From Burkholderia arboris (lineage in GTDB: Bacteria; Pseudomonadota; Gammaproteobacteria; Burkholderiales; Burkholderiaceae), in contig NZ_CABVPX010000001.1 in NCBI RefSeq assembly GCF_902499125.1, positions 1 to 64,000 on the forward strand: a stretch of 64,000 nt of DNA. The letters are read 5' to 3'. The position numbers and the translations under genes are program-made. Under the pieces are notes generated by a model. That model was not told where the DNA came from. It made no database searches and saw nothing but the letters and a program-made list of their open reading frames with translations. Numbering within the stretch: the first letter of the stretch is position 1; every line of letters begins with the position of its first letter. This document shows, in pieces, positions 17,866 to 27,522 of this stretch.

Positions 17866-18654
17866 TTAGCGCGCGGTGTACCCGCCGTCGATCACGAGCT
17901 CCGCGCCCGTCACGTAACGACCGGCCGGCGACACGAGATACAGGATGCCGGCCGCGATGTCGCGCGGGCTGCCGATCTTCGCCATCGGCACATGCGTCTG
18001 CAGATAACCGAACACGTTGTCGGGGTCCTGCCCCATCTGGCGGAACGCGTCCTCGAGCATCGGCGTGCGGATATAGCCCGGATGCACCGAGTTCGCGCGG
18101 ATGTTCTTCGCCGCGTACAGCATCGCGTCGACCTTCGCCATCATCCGCACCGCGGCCTTCGATGCGTGATACGCGGGCACGTCGGGGCCGCCGACGATCC
18201 CGTACATCGACGACAGGTTCACGATCGACCCGCCGCCGGCCGCGTCGATATGCGGAATCGCCGCGCGCGTGCACAGGAACACGCCGTTCACGTTCACGTC
18301 CAGCACGCGCTGCCACTGCGCGAGCGTGAGCTCGTGCGTCGGCACGTTGTGCCCTTCGATGCCCGCGTTGTTCACGAGCACGTCGAGGCGCCCGAAGCGC
18401 GCGACGATCTCGCCGAACACGCGCGCCACGTCGGCCTCGTGCGTCACGTCGAGCGACCAGAACGCAGCCTCGCCGCCCTGCGCGCGGATTTCCTCGACCA
18501 GCGCTTCCGCCGGCTGCGACAGCACGTCGAGAATGGCCACGCTCGCGCCGGCGGCGGCCAGCGTGCGCGCCGTCTCCGCGCCGATGCCGCGGGCGCCGCC
18601 GGTGATCGCGGCGACCTTGCCGCGCAGGTCGAACAGTTCTTCGATGAGTTTCAT
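17866..18654 (-). CDS. SDR-family oxidoreductase (probable hydroxysteroid dehydrogenase)
   Basis: A 262-residue classical short-chain dehydrogenase. It has the NAD(P) motif TGGARGIG, the structural NNAG, the catalytic Ser in NLSSMYG and the YHASK active-site pair, and ends with a normal GYTAR tail. It lies 62 bases downstream of the meta-cleavage hydrolase and upstream of etfBA on the same strand. Oxidation of a steroid hydroxyl or a 3-hydroxyacyl-CoA in the same pathway is plausible. The substrate is not determined by sequence. Confidence 0.82.
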   Translation of the reverse strand: MKLIEELFDLRGKVAAITGGARGIGAETARTLAAAGASVAILDVLSQPAEALVEEIRAQGGEAAFWSLDVTHEADVARVFGEIVARFGRLDVLVNNAGIEGHNVPTHELTLAQWQRVLDVNVNGVFLCTRAAIPHIDAAGGGSIVNLSSMYGIVGGPDVPAYHASKAAVRMMAKVDAMLYAAKNIRANSVHPGYIRTPMLEDAFRQMGQDPDNVFGYLQTHVPMAKIGSPRDIAAGILYLVSPAGRYVTGAELVIDGGYTAR

Positions 18655-18716
18655 GGTGTCTCCGTAGGTTCAGAGGGGCCGCTCGCCTGCGCGGCGGCCT
18701 TGAGGGGCATCCGGCG

Positions 18717-19553
18717 TTATCGCGTATTCCGCGTCGCCAGAAAATCGAGGCATTCCCGATTGAAATAATCGGCGTGTTCCACCATCACCCAGTGGCCGCA
18801 CCGGTTCATCAGCACGAAGCGCGCATCGCGGCAGCGTTCGAGGAAGGTCAGTGCGCCGCCAACCGGATTGAAGCGATCGTCCGTACCCCAGAATCCGAGT
18901 ATCGGGCAGCGCAGGTCGCCGAGCGCGCCGGTCAGGTTCGGCACGCTCATCGTCGACAGCACTTCGGTCGGCTGCTCGACGCACACCTTCATCCGCTCGG
19001 CGACGAGCGCGTCGGTGACGATCGCCGGGTCGTGCACGAGCAGCGTCAGCAGTTCGCGCATCGTGTCGTCATTCATCTGGCGATTGGTGAACAGCTTCAC
19101 CATCCGCTGGATCCCTTCCATCCGGAAATAGGTTTCGCGATCCTCGACGCCGCCCGGCGCCATCATGATCAGCCCGTCGATTTCGTCCGGATAGTCGAGC
19201 GCGTACTTGAGCGCGATCGCGCCGCCGAGCGAGTTGCCGAGCAGCACGGCCGGTCCGATCCCGAGCGCGGCCAGTTGCGCATGCAGCGCGTCGACGAAGA
19301 AATCGAGCGTGTAGGCGACGTCGGACGGCTTCGACGATTGCCCGTAGCCCGGCAGGTCGACGACGATCGCGCGATAGCCGGCCGCCGCGAACGCCGGGAC
19401 GTTGTGCTTGAAGTTGCTGAAGCCGCTGGCGCCCGGGCCGCTGCCGTGGATGAACACCACGGGCCGGCCCTCGCCCGCCTCGAAATGGTGCAGGCGCATG
19501 CCGCCCGGTACGTCGGTGAAGATGCCGGCCGGCGGCGTCGTGAGGGTCGTCAT
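18717..19553 (-). CDS. tesD: Meta-cleavage product hydrolase, TesD/HsaD type (4,9-DSHA hydrolase)
   Basis: A 278-residue alpha/beta hydrolase of the C-C-bond hydrolase group. The group's oxyanion motif HGSGPGASG is at residues 36-44, the nucleophile elbow GNSLGG at 106-111 (Ser108), the acid in WGTDD (about 225) and the catalytic His in RCGHW (His254). In aerobic steroid breakdown, TesD/HsaD cleaves 4,5-9,10-diseco-DSHA into HIP and 2-hydroxyhexa-2,4-dienoate. The matching upstream dioxygenase (54896-55792) and downstream tesEFG are all in this window, which supports steroid rather than biphenyl catabolism. Confidence 0.85.
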   Translation of the reverse strand: MTTLTTPPAGIFTDVPGGMRLHHFEAGEGRPVVFIHGSGPGASGFSNFKHNVPAFAAAGYRAIVVDLPGYGQSSKPSDVAYTLDFFVDALHAQLAALGIGPAVLLGNSLGGAIALKYALDYPDEIDGLIMMAPGGVEDRETYFRMEGIQRMVKLFTNRQMNDDTMRELLTLLVHDPAIVTDALVAERMKVCVEQPTEVLSTMSVPNLTGALGDLRCPILGFWGTDDRFNPVGGALTFLERCRDARFVLMNRCGHWVMVEHADYFNRECLDFLATRNTR

Positions 19554-19690
19554 CGCGGGTTGTCTCCTTCGTCGTTCGATGGATGCCTGCCACGATGATT
19601 GCGCCGCCAGCCCCGGCCGGCATCATCCTTTCAGACTACGAAGCCGCGCGCGCTTCTTCCTATCATCGGCCCACCGAAACGGAGGCAACG

Positions 19691-20470
19691 ATGAACGGAT
19701 TCGACTACAGCGGCAAGACGGTGCTCGTGACGGGCGGCACCAAGGGTATCGGGCGGCGTATCGCCGAGGGGTTTCTCGCGGCAGGCGCACGCGTGTTCGT
19801 GTGCGGGCGCAGCGCGCCCGACACGCCGCCATCGGCCAATGGCCGCACGGCGGCCTTCGTCGCGGCCGACCTGCGCGACATCGAGCAGGTCGACGCGATG
19901 CTCGCGACGATCCGCGCGACGGCCGGCGGCCTCGACGTGCTCGTCAACAACGCGGGCGGCTCGCCGTTCGCGCTCGCGGCCGATGCATCGCCGCGCTTCA
20001 CCGAATCGATCGTGCGGCTGAACCTGATCGCACCGCTGCAGCTCGCGCAGCGCGTGAACGCGATCATGCAGCCGCAGCCCGAAGGCGGCGTGATGCTGTT
20101 CATCGGGAGCATCAGCGCGTCGCGGCCGTCGCCCGGCACGGCCGCATACGGCGCCGCGAAAGCGGGCCTCGTCAACGCGGTCACGTCGCTCGCGGTCGAG
20201 TGGGCGCCACGCGTGCGCGTCTGCGCGATCAGCCCGAGCCTCGTGCAGACGGAATCGGCCACCGAAGGCCACTACGGCGACGACGATGCGCTCGATGCGA
20301 TCCGCGCGACGATTCCCGCCGGACGGCTCGCGACGCCCGACGACGTTGCATCCGCCTGCCTGTTCCTCGCGTCGCCCCATGCGTCGTACACGTCGGGCGC
20401 GAACCTGCGGCTCGACGGCGGCGGCGAACGGCCCGCGTTCCTGTCGGCCGCGCAGGCCGACGCACGCTGA
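19691..20470 (+). CDS. SDR-family oxidoreductase
   Basis: A 259-residue short-chain dehydrogenase with TGGTKGIG, VNNAGG, the catalytic Ser in FIGSISAS and YGAAK. The start at ATG 19691 follows a GGAGG site; upstream in-frame codons overlap the divergent promoter region. It is divergent from tesD by 137 bases and precedes the DUF1302/DUF1329/tesEFG group by 153 bases. It is probably a steroid or side-chain hydroxyl dehydrogenase; substrate unknown. Confidence 0.8.
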   Translation: MNGFDYSGKTVLVTGGTKGIGRRIAEGFLAAGARVFVCGRSAPDTPPSANGRTAAFVAADLRDIEQVDAMLATIRATAGGLDVLVNNAGGSPFALAADASPRFTESIVRLNLIAPLQLAQRVNAIMQPQPEGGVMLFIGSISASRPSPGTAAYGAAKAGLVNAVTSLAVEWAPRVRVCAISPSLVQTESATEGHYGDDDALDAIRATIPAGRLATPDDVASACLFLASPHASYTSGANLRLDGGGERPAFLSAAQADAR

Positions 20471-20623
20471 ACCACGCCATGCAAGCGGTGCGGGGCATTC
20501 GTTTCCAGTCCTAGGGAAGTCATCTAGTTCATTTTGACGATTCCCTGCTACCGCGATCTCCCTACTCTGCCTCTCACGACAACGCACAGACGACCGTCGT
20601 CGATACCCCCAAGAGGAGACACC

Positions 20624-22189
20624 ATGCATCAACGGATTTCGCGCCGTACCGACAAGCGGGCAACCGCCACGCTGTCGACGCTGGCCGCCGCACTGCTGAC
20701 ATGCGCCGTTCCCGACGCGCATGCAGGCAGCACGATCGGGCTGGGCGCCGACACGACGCTGGACTACACGTTCACGCTCAGTTACGGCCTCGGCATGCGC
20801 ACCCGCGCACCGAGCGGCAATCTGCTGACGCCGGCGAACATCAACGGCGACGACGGCGACCGCAACTTCGCGAAGAACAAGCTGATCGAGAACCAGGTCA
20901 GCCTGCTCGGCGAAGTGAACCTGAAGCACGACGACTGGGGCGTGTTCGTGCGCGCGAGCACGTTCTACGACCAGGCCTATCACCGCCCGAACTACAACGA
21001 TGCGCCGGGCACCGTGAACCAGTCGGGCCAGTACAACAACTTCACGAGCGATGCGCGCTACTGGTCGGGCGGTCACACGACGCTGCTCGCCGCGTATGCG
21101 TACAACACGTTCCATATCGGCTCGACGAGCCTGAACGTGAAGGTCGGCGACCAGGTCGTCGCATGGGGCGAGAGCCTGTTCTTCCCGAACATCGCAGGCG
21201 CACAGGGCCCCTCCGACGCGACCAAGTCGTACATGGCGGGCGCGCAAGTGAAGGACATCCTGCTACCGGTGCCGCAGATCTCGACGCAGTGGCAGGTCAC
21301 GCCGAACTTCAGCCTGCTCGGCTACTACCAGTTCTCGTTCCAGCAGAACCGGCTGACCGCGCCCGGCACGTACTGGAGCTACTCCGACGTGACGGGCCCC
21401 GGCGCGCAGTACATCATCGGCCCGGGCGGAATGATCATTCCGCGCGGCCCCGACGACAAGCCGAGCGCGAGCAACCAGTGGGGGATCGGCGCGCGCTTCC
21501 GCGTGCTCGGCGACACCGAGCTCGGTCTGTACTACCTGCACTACAACGACATGAACCCGAGCGTCGTCACCACGTACTTCCCGACGCTCCAGTACCAGCA
21601 GACCTACTTCAGCAACATCAAGCTGACCGGCGCGAGCTTCTCCACGCAGGTCGGCCCGGTGAACGTCGCCGGCGAAGTGTCGTACCGCCAGGGCGCGGCC
21701 GTGCTCGTCAATACACCGACGGGTGTGCAGTCGACGCGCGCGAACGTGCTGCAGACCAACCTGTCCGGCATCTACTCGATCGGGCCGAGCTTCCTCGCGA
21801 ATTCGCAGTCGCTGACAGGCGAAATCACGTACGTGCATGCGGGCGGCATCTCCGAGCTCGACGGCTCGACGACGCTCGCGAATTCGCGCAACGCGCTCGC
21901 CATGGAGATCGCGTGGACGCTCAGCTACAAGAACGTGTTCAACGGCTGGGATCTCGACGTGCCGCTGACCTACGCGCACGACCTGACGGGCACGTCGCCG
22001 CTCGCCGGCGCGCTCGGCTCGCTGACGGGCCAGGGCGACCACCGCGTGACGGCCGGCGTGACCTTCACGCGCCTGAGCAACCTGCAACTGTCGCTCGTCT
22101 ACGCAAAGTTCCTCGGATCGCCGAACCCGGTCACGCGCCCGCTCGCGGATCGCGACTACGTGCTGGCCACGGCGACCTACCACTTCTGA
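20624..22189 (+). CDS. DUF1302 family outer-membrane protein
   Basis: A 521-residue predicted outer-membrane beta-barrel. A signal peptide (about 33 residues, ending DAHAG) is followed by long alternating strands, with the DUF1302 features GLGMRTRAPSGN, DDWGVFVRASTFYDQ and GDQVVAWGESLFFPN, and a terminal YHF. The start ATG follows a GAGGAGAC site. DUF1302 and DUF1329 genes are recurrent partners, often near RND/MMPL transporters and sterol or lipid catabolic genes. Here it heads the tesEFG operon. A role as outer-membrane pore or receptor for the hydrophobic substrate is inferred. Confidence 0.85.
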   Translation: MHQRISRRTDKRATATLSTLAAALLTCAVPDAHAGSTIGLGADTTLDYTFTLSYGLGMRTRAPSGNLLTPANINGDDGDRNFAKNKLIENQVSLLGEVNLKHDDWGVFVRASTFYDQAYHRPNYNDAPGTVNQSGQYNNFTSDARYWSGGHTTLLAAYAYNTFHIGSTSLNVKVGDQVVAWGESLFFPNIAGAQGPSDATKSYMAGAQVKDILLPVPQISTQWQVTPNFSLLGYYQFSFQQNRLTAPGTYWSYSDVTGPGAQYIIGPGGMIIPRGPDDKPSASNQWGIGARFRVLGDTELGLYYLHYNDMNPSVVTTYFPTLQYQQTYFSNIKLTGASFSTQVGPVNVAGEVSYRQGAAVLVNTPTGVQSTRANVLQTNLSGIYSIGPSFLANSQSLTGEITYVHAGGISELDGSTTLANSRNALAMEIAWTLSYKNVFNGWDLDVPLTYAHDLTGTSPLAGALGSLTGQGDHRVTAGVTFTRLSNLQLSLVYAKFLGSPNPVTRPLADRDYVLATATYHF

Positions 22190-22226
22190 GCGGCCCGGCC
22201 GCTCGTCACTCAGCAAGAGGATTGTC

Positions 22227-23609
22227 ATGAAGAGAATTCGTCTCCCCCTCCTGCGCGCGTCGGTGATGGCCGCGTGCGCGCTCGCTGCGACGGCATCGTT
22301 CCCGAAGGTCACGCCGGACGACCTGAAGGCGCTCGACGGCACGCTGACGCCGATGGGCGCGGTGCGTGCCGCGAGCAAGGACAACAGCGTGCCCGACTGG
22401 TCGGGCAAGTGGCTCGGCACGCCGCCCGACGTGCAGTACAAGCGCGGCGGCCGCTACCCCGATCCGTACGCGAACGAGAAGCCGGTCGCGACGATAACCG
22501 CGGAAAACATGGCGCAGTACGCGGAGCACCTGACCGACGGCCAGAAGGCGATGTTCAAGCGCTATCCGGCGACGTTCAAGATCATCGTCTATCCGAGCCA
22601 CCGCGACTTCCGGTATACGGACGCTGTCTACAAGGACATCCGCACGTACGCGCCCGATTCGACGATGACGTCCGACGCGAACGGCCTCACGAACGCGCCG
22701 CCGCAGGCGCCGTACCCGATCCCGAAGACCGCGGCCGAACTGCTGTGGAACCAGCGGATGTCATCGGCAATCGGCACCGAGCAGGCGATCTACGACCAGG
22801 CGGTCGTCTACTCCGACGGCAACATCGCGTGGGGCAAGGTGCGCTACGACATCTACTCGCCGCGCAATGTCGGCAAGTACGACGTGAAGAGCGACCTGAA
22901 CAACCGGACCTACGCGCGCGTCGCCACGGAGCTGCCGCTGTCCGACCGCGGCTCGATCACCCTCTCCTTCACGAACTGGGACAAGGCCGGCGCGGACAAC
23001 TCGTCGCGCACGTGGATGTACAACCCGGGCACGCGGCGCGTGCGGCAGGCGCCCGAGTACGGCTACGACCAGCCGATGGGCCCGGGCGGGTTCCGCACCG
23101 TGGATGACGACCGTCTCTTCAACGGCTCCGGCGACCGCTACGACTGGAAGATCCTCGGCAAGCGCGAGATCTACGTGCCGTACAACGACTACAAGGCGAT
23201 GGACAGTTCGGTGAAGTACAGCGACCTGCTGGGCAAGAACCACGAGAACCCGGCGTATATCCGCTATGAACTGCATCGCGTGTGGGTGCTGCAGGCGACG
23301 CTGAAGAGCGGCTATCGCCACCAGTACGCGAAGCGCGTGCTGTATCTCGACGAGGATACGTGGATGACGCCGCTCGCCGACAACTACGATGCGCGCGGCC
23401 TGCTGTGGCGTACCAACGTCGCGACGTCGCTTTATGCGTTCGATGCGAAGACGTTCTACCCGGGCGTCGTGTTCTATCACGATCTCGTCTCCGGCGCATA
23501 CATGGCCGACCGCCTGACGAACGAAGGCCCGATGCCGAAGCTCGACAACAGCCCGCAGTTCAACGAGGCGTACTTCTCGCCCGACGCGATCCGCAGTTCG
23601 GGTAACTGA
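22227..23609 (+). CDS. DUF1329 family periplasmic protein
   Basis: A 460-residue exported protein. An N-terminal signal peptide (LPLLRASVMAACALAATAS) precedes the mature DUF1329 domain, with VTPDDLKALDGTLTPMGAVR, GKWLGTPPD, TFKIIVYPSHRDFRY and KILGKREIYVPYN. The family has, to my recollection, a LolA/LolB-like fold, so it could shuttle a lipid or steroid across the periplasm. It is 37 bases after the DUF1302 gene with an AAGAGGA site, in the tesEFG operon. The partner RND and Ycf48-like genes lie at 37389-40908. Confidence 0.85.
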   Translation: MKRIRLPLLRASVMAACALAATASFPKVTPDDLKALDGTLTPMGAVRAASKDNSVPDWSGKWLGTPPDVQYKRGGRYPDPYANEKPVATITAENMAQYAEHLTDGQKAMFKRYPATFKIIVYPSHRDFRYTDAVYKDIRTYAPDSTMTSDANGLTNAPPQAPYPIPKTAAELLWNQRMSSAIGTEQAIYDQAVVYSDGNIAWGKVRYDIYSPRNVGKYDVKSDLNNRTYARVATELPLSDRGSITLSFTNWDKAGADNSSRTWMYNPGTRRVRQAPEYGYDQPMGPGGFRTVDDDRLFNGSGDRYDWKILGKREIYVPYNDYKAMDSSVKYSDLLGKNHENPAYIRYELHRVWVLQATLKSGYRHQYAKRVLYLDEDTWMTPLADNYDARGLLWRTNVATSLYAFDAKTFYPGVVFYHDLVSGAYMADRLTNEGPMPKLDNSPQFNEAYFSPDAIRSSGN

Positions 23610-23641
23610 CGTATCGACTGACGCGGCACGCCCGCGCCCCC

Positions 23642-23693
23642 GCGCCGGAGCCCGTGCTCCGGCGCACGACGCCGCCCGCGACGGCGGCCTTTT
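23642..23693 (+). terminator. Two hairpins, the second terminator-like, between DUF1329 and tesE
   Basis: A perfect 10-base stem (GCGCCGGAGC, 23642-23651, with GCTCCGGCGC, 23656-23665) is followed by a second stem GCCGCC (23671-23676)/GGCGGC (23683-23688) and CTTTT. The pair sits in the 102-base gap before tesE and may partially terminate or stabilise the upstream message. Confidence 0.55.
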
Positions 23694-23711
23694 CCATTCG
23701 AGGGCCCTTTC

Positions 23712-24494
23712 ATGTCTTCCCGCCTGCATACGACGCTCGGCGACGAACTGTACGCCGCGTGGCACGCGCGCGCACCGGTCGCGCCGCTGTCGAACCGTCC
23801 GCGCCGGCTGTCGCTCGACGACGCCTACCGCATCCAGCAACGCTTCATCGAGCGTCGCATCGAACAGGGCGAAGCGGTCGTCGGCAAGAAGATCGGCGTG
23901 ACGAGCCAGGCCGTGCAGGACATGCTGAACGTGCGCCAGCCCGATTTCGGTATCCTGCTGTCCGGCATGCATTACGCGGCCGGCGAGGCGATTGCCGCCG
24001 ACTCGCTGATCGCGCCGCGCGCCGAGGGCGAGATCGCGTTCATCCTCGCGCACGACCTGCGCGGCCCCGGCATCGACCGCACCGACGTGATCGCCGCGAC
24101 GGCCGCCGTCGCACCCTGCTTCGAGATCGTCGATTCGCGCATCAGCGACTGGGCGATCCGCATCGAGGACACCGTCGCCGACAACGCGTCGTGCGGCGTG
24201 TACGTGCTCGGCGATGCGCGCGTCGACCCGCGCACGCTCGATCTCGCCGCGTGCGAGATGACGATCGACAAGAACGGCGAGCCCGTCGCGCAAGGACGCG
24301 GGGATGCGGCGCTCGGCCACCCCGCCGACGCGGTCGCGTGGCTCGCGAACACGCTCGCCGCGTACGACGTGCCGCTGCTGGCCGGCGAGATCGTGCTGTC
24401 CGGCTCGCTCGCGAAACTGATTCCGGTCACGGCCGGCGACACGCTGTCGATGCACATCTCGGGCATCGGCAGCTGCGATGTCCGCTTTATCTAA
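23712..24494 (+). CDS. tesE: 2-hydroxyhexa-2,4-dienoate hydratase (TesE/HsaE type)
   Basis: A 260-residue member of the 2-keto-4-pentenoate hydratase family ([45 protein letters not shown], with acidic metal ligands, and [13 protein letters not shown] at the C-terminus). It adds water to the dienoate released by TesD to give 4-hydroxy-2-oxohexanoate. The next two genes encode the dehydrogenase and aldolase, so this is the standard lower meta-cleavage trio. Steroid rather than phenol or biphenyl use is inferred from the other genes in the window. Confidence 0.9.
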   Translation: MSSRLHTTLGDELYAAWHARAPVAPLSNRPRRLSLDDAYRIQQRFIERRIEQGEAVVGKKIGVTSQAVQDMLNVRQPDFGILLSGMHYAAGEAIAADSLIAPRAEGEIAFILAHDLRGPGIDRTDVIAATAAVAPCFEIVDSRISDWAIRIEDTVADNASCGVYVLGDARVDPRTLDLAACEMTIDKNGEPVAQGRGDAALGHPADAVAWLANTLAAYDVPLLAGEIVLSGSLAKLIPVTAGDTLSMHISGIGSCDVRFI

Positions 24495-24507
24495 AGGAAG
24501 AATCCTG

Positions 24508-25407
24508 ATGAAGAAAATCAAATGCGCACTGATCGGGCCCGGCAACATCGGCACCGACCTGCTGTACAAGCTGCGCCGCTCGACGGTGCTCGAACCGGTG
24601 TGGATGGTCGGCGTCGATCCGGCATCCGACGGCCTCGCCCGCGCGCGCGAGTTCGGCCTGAAGACCACCGACAAGGGCGTCGACGGGCTGCTGCCGCACG
24701 TGGCCGCCGACGACATCCGCATCGCTTTCGACGCGACGTCGGCGTACGTGCACCGCGACAACTCCGACAAGCTCACCGCGCTCGGCGTGAAGATGATCGA
24801 CCTGACGCCCGCCGCGATCGGGCCGTACTGCGTGCCGCCGGTGAACCTCGACGCCCATCTCGACAGCGCGCAGATGAACGTCAACATGGTGACCTGCGGC
24901 GGCCAGGCGACGATCCCGATGGTGTACGCGGTATCGCGCGTGCAGCCGGTCGCGTACGGCGAGATCGTCGCGACCGTGTCGTCGCGCTCGGTCGGCCCCG
25001 GCACGCGCAAGAACATCGACGAGTTCACGCGCACGACGTCCGGCGCGATCGAACAGGTCGGCGGCGCACGCAAGGGCAAGGCGATCATCGTGATCAACCC
25101 GGCCGAGCCGCCGCTGATCATGCGCGACACGATCCACTGCCTGACCGACGGGCCGCCCGACGTCGACGCGATCACCGCGTCCGTGCATGCCATGGTCAAG
25201 GAAGTGCAGCGCTACGTACCCGGCTACACGTTGAAGAATGGCCCGGTGTTCGACGGCAATCGCGTGTCGGTGTTCATGGAAGTCGAAGGGCTCGGCGACT
25301 ATCTGCCGAAGTACGCGGGCAACCTCGACATCATGACCGCCGCCGCAGCCGCCACGGCCGAGCGTTTCGCCGAACAGATGCTGGCCGCGACGGCCGCTAC
25401 CGCTTGA
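24508..25407 (+). CDS. tesF: Acylating aldehyde dehydrogenase (propanal/acetaldehyde; TesF/HsaG type)
   Basis: A 299-residue CoA-acylating aldehyde dehydrogenase. It has the Rossmann motif LIGPGNIG (residues 9-16), the catalytic Cys130 in [10 protein letters not shown], and [18 protein letters not shown]. It converts the aldehyde released by the aldolase to acyl-CoA, with channelling through the TesF-TesG complex; in the steroid pathway the aldehyde is propanal. The ATG at 24508 has a GGAAGA site upstream; an in-frame ATG inside tesE (24478) is less likely. Confidence 0.93.
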   Translation: MKKIKCALIGPGNIGTDLLYKLRRSTVLEPVWMVGVDPASDGLARAREFGLKTTDKGVDGLLPHVAADDIRIAFDATSAYVHRDNSDKLTALGVKMIDLTPAAIGPYCVPPVNLDAHLDSAQMNVNMVTCGGQATIPMVYAVSRVQPVAYGEIVATVSSRSVGPGTRKNIDEFTRTTSGAIEQVGGARKGKAIIVINPAEPPLIMRDTIHCLTDGPPDVDAITASVHAMVKEVQRYVPGYTLKNGPVFDGNRVSVFMEVEGLGDYLPKYAGNLDIMTAAAAATAERFAEQMLAATAATA

Positions 25408-25423
25408 GTCGAGGAGTCACACG

Positions 25424-26455
25424 ATGTCACTTGCAGGCAAGAAGATCACCGTCCACGACATGTCGCTGCGCGACGGGATGCACCCGAAGCGCCACCAGAT
25501 CACGCTCGACCAGATGCGCAACATCGCGCGCGGGCTCGACGCGGCCGGCGTGCCGCTGATCGAGGTCACGCACGGCGACGGCCTCGGCGGCGCATCGGTC
25601 AACTACGGTTTCCCCGCGCACACCGACGAGGCGTACCTGAGCGCCGTGATTCCGGAACTGAAGCAGGCGAAGGTGTCGGCGCTGCTGCTGCCCGGCATCG
25701 GCACCGTCGAGCATCTGCGCATGGCGCACGAACTGGGCGTCGGCACGATCCGCGTCGCGACGCACTGCACCGAGGCCGACGTGTCGGAGCAGCATATCGG
25801 CCTTGCGCGCACGCTCGGGCTCGATACGGTCGGTTTCCTGATGATGGCGCACATGTCGTCGCCGGAGCAGCTCGTCGTGCAGGCGAAGCTGATGGAGTCG
25901 TACGGTGCGAACTGCATCTACATCACCGATTCGGCCGGCCACATGCTGCCCGACGACGTGACCGCGCGAATCAGCCAGGTGCGCGACGCACTGAAGCCGG
26001 AGACGGAACTCGGCTTCCACGGCCACCACAATCTCGCGATGGGCGTCGCGAACTCGGTCGCCGCGGTTGCCGCCGGCGCGAACCGGATCGACGCGGCCGC
26101 GGCCGGCCTCGGCGCCGGCGCGGGCAACACGCCGATGGAAGTGTTCGTCGCGGTGTGCGACCGGATGGGGATCGAGACGGGCGTCGACGTGTTCGCGATC
26201 TCGGACGTCGCCGAGGATCTCGTCGTGCCGATCATGGATGCGCCGATCCGCCTCGACCGCGATGCGCTGACGCTCGGCTATGCGGGCGTCTACTCGTCGT
26301 TCCTGCTGTTCGCGAAGCGCGCGGAGGCGAAGTACGGGATTCCGGCGCGCGACATTCTCGTCGAACTGGGCCGGCAGCGGCTCGTCGGCGGCCAGGAGGA
26401 CATGATCGAGGATGCGGCGCTGACGATGGTGCGGGCACGGGAGGTGGCGGCGTAA
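25424..26455 (+). CDS. tesG: 4-hydroxy-2-oxovalerate/oxohexanoate aldolase (TesG/HsaF type)
   Basis: A 343-residue TIM-barrel aldolase of the HMG-CoA-lyase-like superfamily. It has the [11 protein letters not shown] metal/substrate motif near residue 17, [23 protein letters not shown] (metal histidines) and the C-terminal helical dimerisation region ([15 protein letters not shown] onward). It splits 4-hydroxy-2-oxoacids to pyruvate and an aldehyde passed directly to TesF, 16 bases upstream. It is the last gene of the operon, followed by a strong terminator. Confidence 0.94.
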   Translation: MSLAGKKITVHDMSLRDGMHPKRHQITLDQMRNIARGLDAAGVPLIEVTHGDGLGGASVNYGFPAHTDEAYLSAVIPELKQAKVSALLLPGIGTVEHLRMAHELGVGTIRVATHCTEADVSEQHIGLARTLGLDTVGFLMMAHMSSPEQLVVQAKLMESYGANCIYITDSAGHMLPDDVTARISQVRDALKPETELGFHGHHNLAMGVANSVAAVAAGANRIDAAAAGLGAGAGNTPMEVFVAVCDRMGIETGVDVFAISDVAEDLVVPIMDAPIRLDRDALTLGYAGVYSSFLLFAKRAEAKYGIPARDILVELGRQRLVGGQEDMIEDAALTMVRAREVAA

Positions 26456-26483
26456 TCACGCGGCTTCATCGCCGGTCGTACGG

Positions 26484-26511
26484 GACGGGGCACATGCCCC
26501 GTCTTTTTTTT
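26484..26511 (+). terminator. Rho-independent terminator of the DUF1302-tesG operon
   Basis: A GACGGGGC stem with its complement GCCCCGTC around a four-base loop (26484-26503) is followed by eight T (26504-26511). It lies 28 bases after the tesG stop. Confidence 0.9.
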
Positions 26512-26598
26512 GAGGACGGTTGTTGCGCCGGGCGGCGTGTCGCTCGAACGGTACCGTTCGATCTGCGCCGCCAGCTGGCTGGCGCCCCGCCGCCCCGC

Positions 26599-26883
26599 TT
26601 ACTTCTTGATCGCATTCACCGCACTCTTGAATGCGGTGCCCGCGGTGAACTTGACGGTCTTCACGGCCGCAATACGGATCTCTTCTCCGGTCGACGGATT
26701 TCTGCCCACTCGGGCCGCGCGCTTCCCTTGCCTGAACGAGCCGAAACCGACCAGCTGAACGGCTGCGCCGGCCGCGACCGCGCCGACGATCGTATTGATC
26801 ACCGTGTCCACTGCTTCAGTGGCCGCGACCCGGTTCAAACCGGTGGAAAAAACCACGGCGTCAACCAATCCTTGTTTATTCAT
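26599..26883 (-). CDS. HU-family DNA-binding protein
   Basis: A 94-residue HU/IHF-type histone-like protein starting [11 protein letters not shown], with the HU core [19 protein letters not shown] followed by [11 protein letters not shown] and [14 protein letters not shown]. It bends and compacts DNA. Its divergence from the canonical HU sequence and its location in accessory DNA suggest an extra, non-housekeeping HU paralog. A terminator-like hairpin lies in its leader. Confidence 0.92.
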   Translation of the reverse strand: MNKQGLVDAVVFSTGLNRVAATEAVDTVINTIVGAVAAGAAVQLVGFGSFRQGKRAARVGRNPSTGEEIRIAAVKTVKFTAGTAFKSAVNAIKK

Positions 26884-26899
26884 CAGTGGCTCCTGCGTC

Positions 26900-26928
26900 A
26901 AAAGAAAAACCGGTATTCGTGTTACCGG
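26900..26928 (-). promoter_or_regulatory. Terminator-like hairpin in the 5' leader of the HU gene
   Basis: On the minus strand a stem CCGGTA-N7-TACCGG (26928 to 26910) is followed by TTTTTCTTTT (26909-26900), 16 bases before the HU start codon. This has the form of a small intrinsic terminator in the leader and may attenuate HU expression, or end a transcript from upstream. Confidence 0.5.
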
Positions 26929-27522
26929 CCTTGTTGTATTCGCGATGTCCTGCTGCGGTTCGCGTAGCGCGTGCCACGGCCGGCCGTTCGAAACGGCGCA
27001 AGACCCGCTGCGACTGCCATCATCGGCAACCCGGCAAGGCTGCACCGAAACGGCGCATCGCACGTCGTCCAACCGGACCATATGACAACGATTGCAATCC
27101 GTCTGTCAGGTACCTGGAGGACACCGTCCGGCCTGCTTCGTCAGTGTCTCTCCGGTATTGCGCGACAGCGCCCGATCCGGAAAATGGTAAATGTTCGTCC
27201 ATATCGGCTGCGCATGAAATCCATCGCATAAATGGCGCTGTATGAGCGTATACGCCGATATCGACATGCATCCCGGCGCATAACCCTGACTTATACGGCT
27301 TGGCGTATACGCATGATGCCCTTCGTCCAATGGCTGATCAGAAGCAACAAATTTACGATTCAACCTCATTCTGACGAGGCAATTCAGAAGCGGATAAATC
27401 ACGCGGTTTCATTTGGCCTCGATCGCGCCTCACACCGCCGTCCAATCGAATTCCCCTTCTTACCCCGGGCAATGCATTACTCGAAACCAGTCAGCCCGCC
27501 ATCAATCAATACAGGAGACCTC
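26929..27522. other. Intergenic region between HU and porin, with paired 10-bp palindromes
   Basis: About 590 bases without a convincing gene; the porin frame is open through part of it but with no coding character. It is AT-richer than its surroundings from about 27060. It contains two copies of the perfect palindrome GCGTATACGC at 27246-27255 and 27303-27312, 57 bases apart, possibly regulator sites for the porin. Confidence 0.6.

Noticed and set aside
22761-25199. An 812-codon minus-strand open frame opposite DUF1329, tesE and tesF
   Set aside because: The plus strand encodes recognisable enzymes with ribosome-binding sites; the minus frame is low-complexity and has no family motif.
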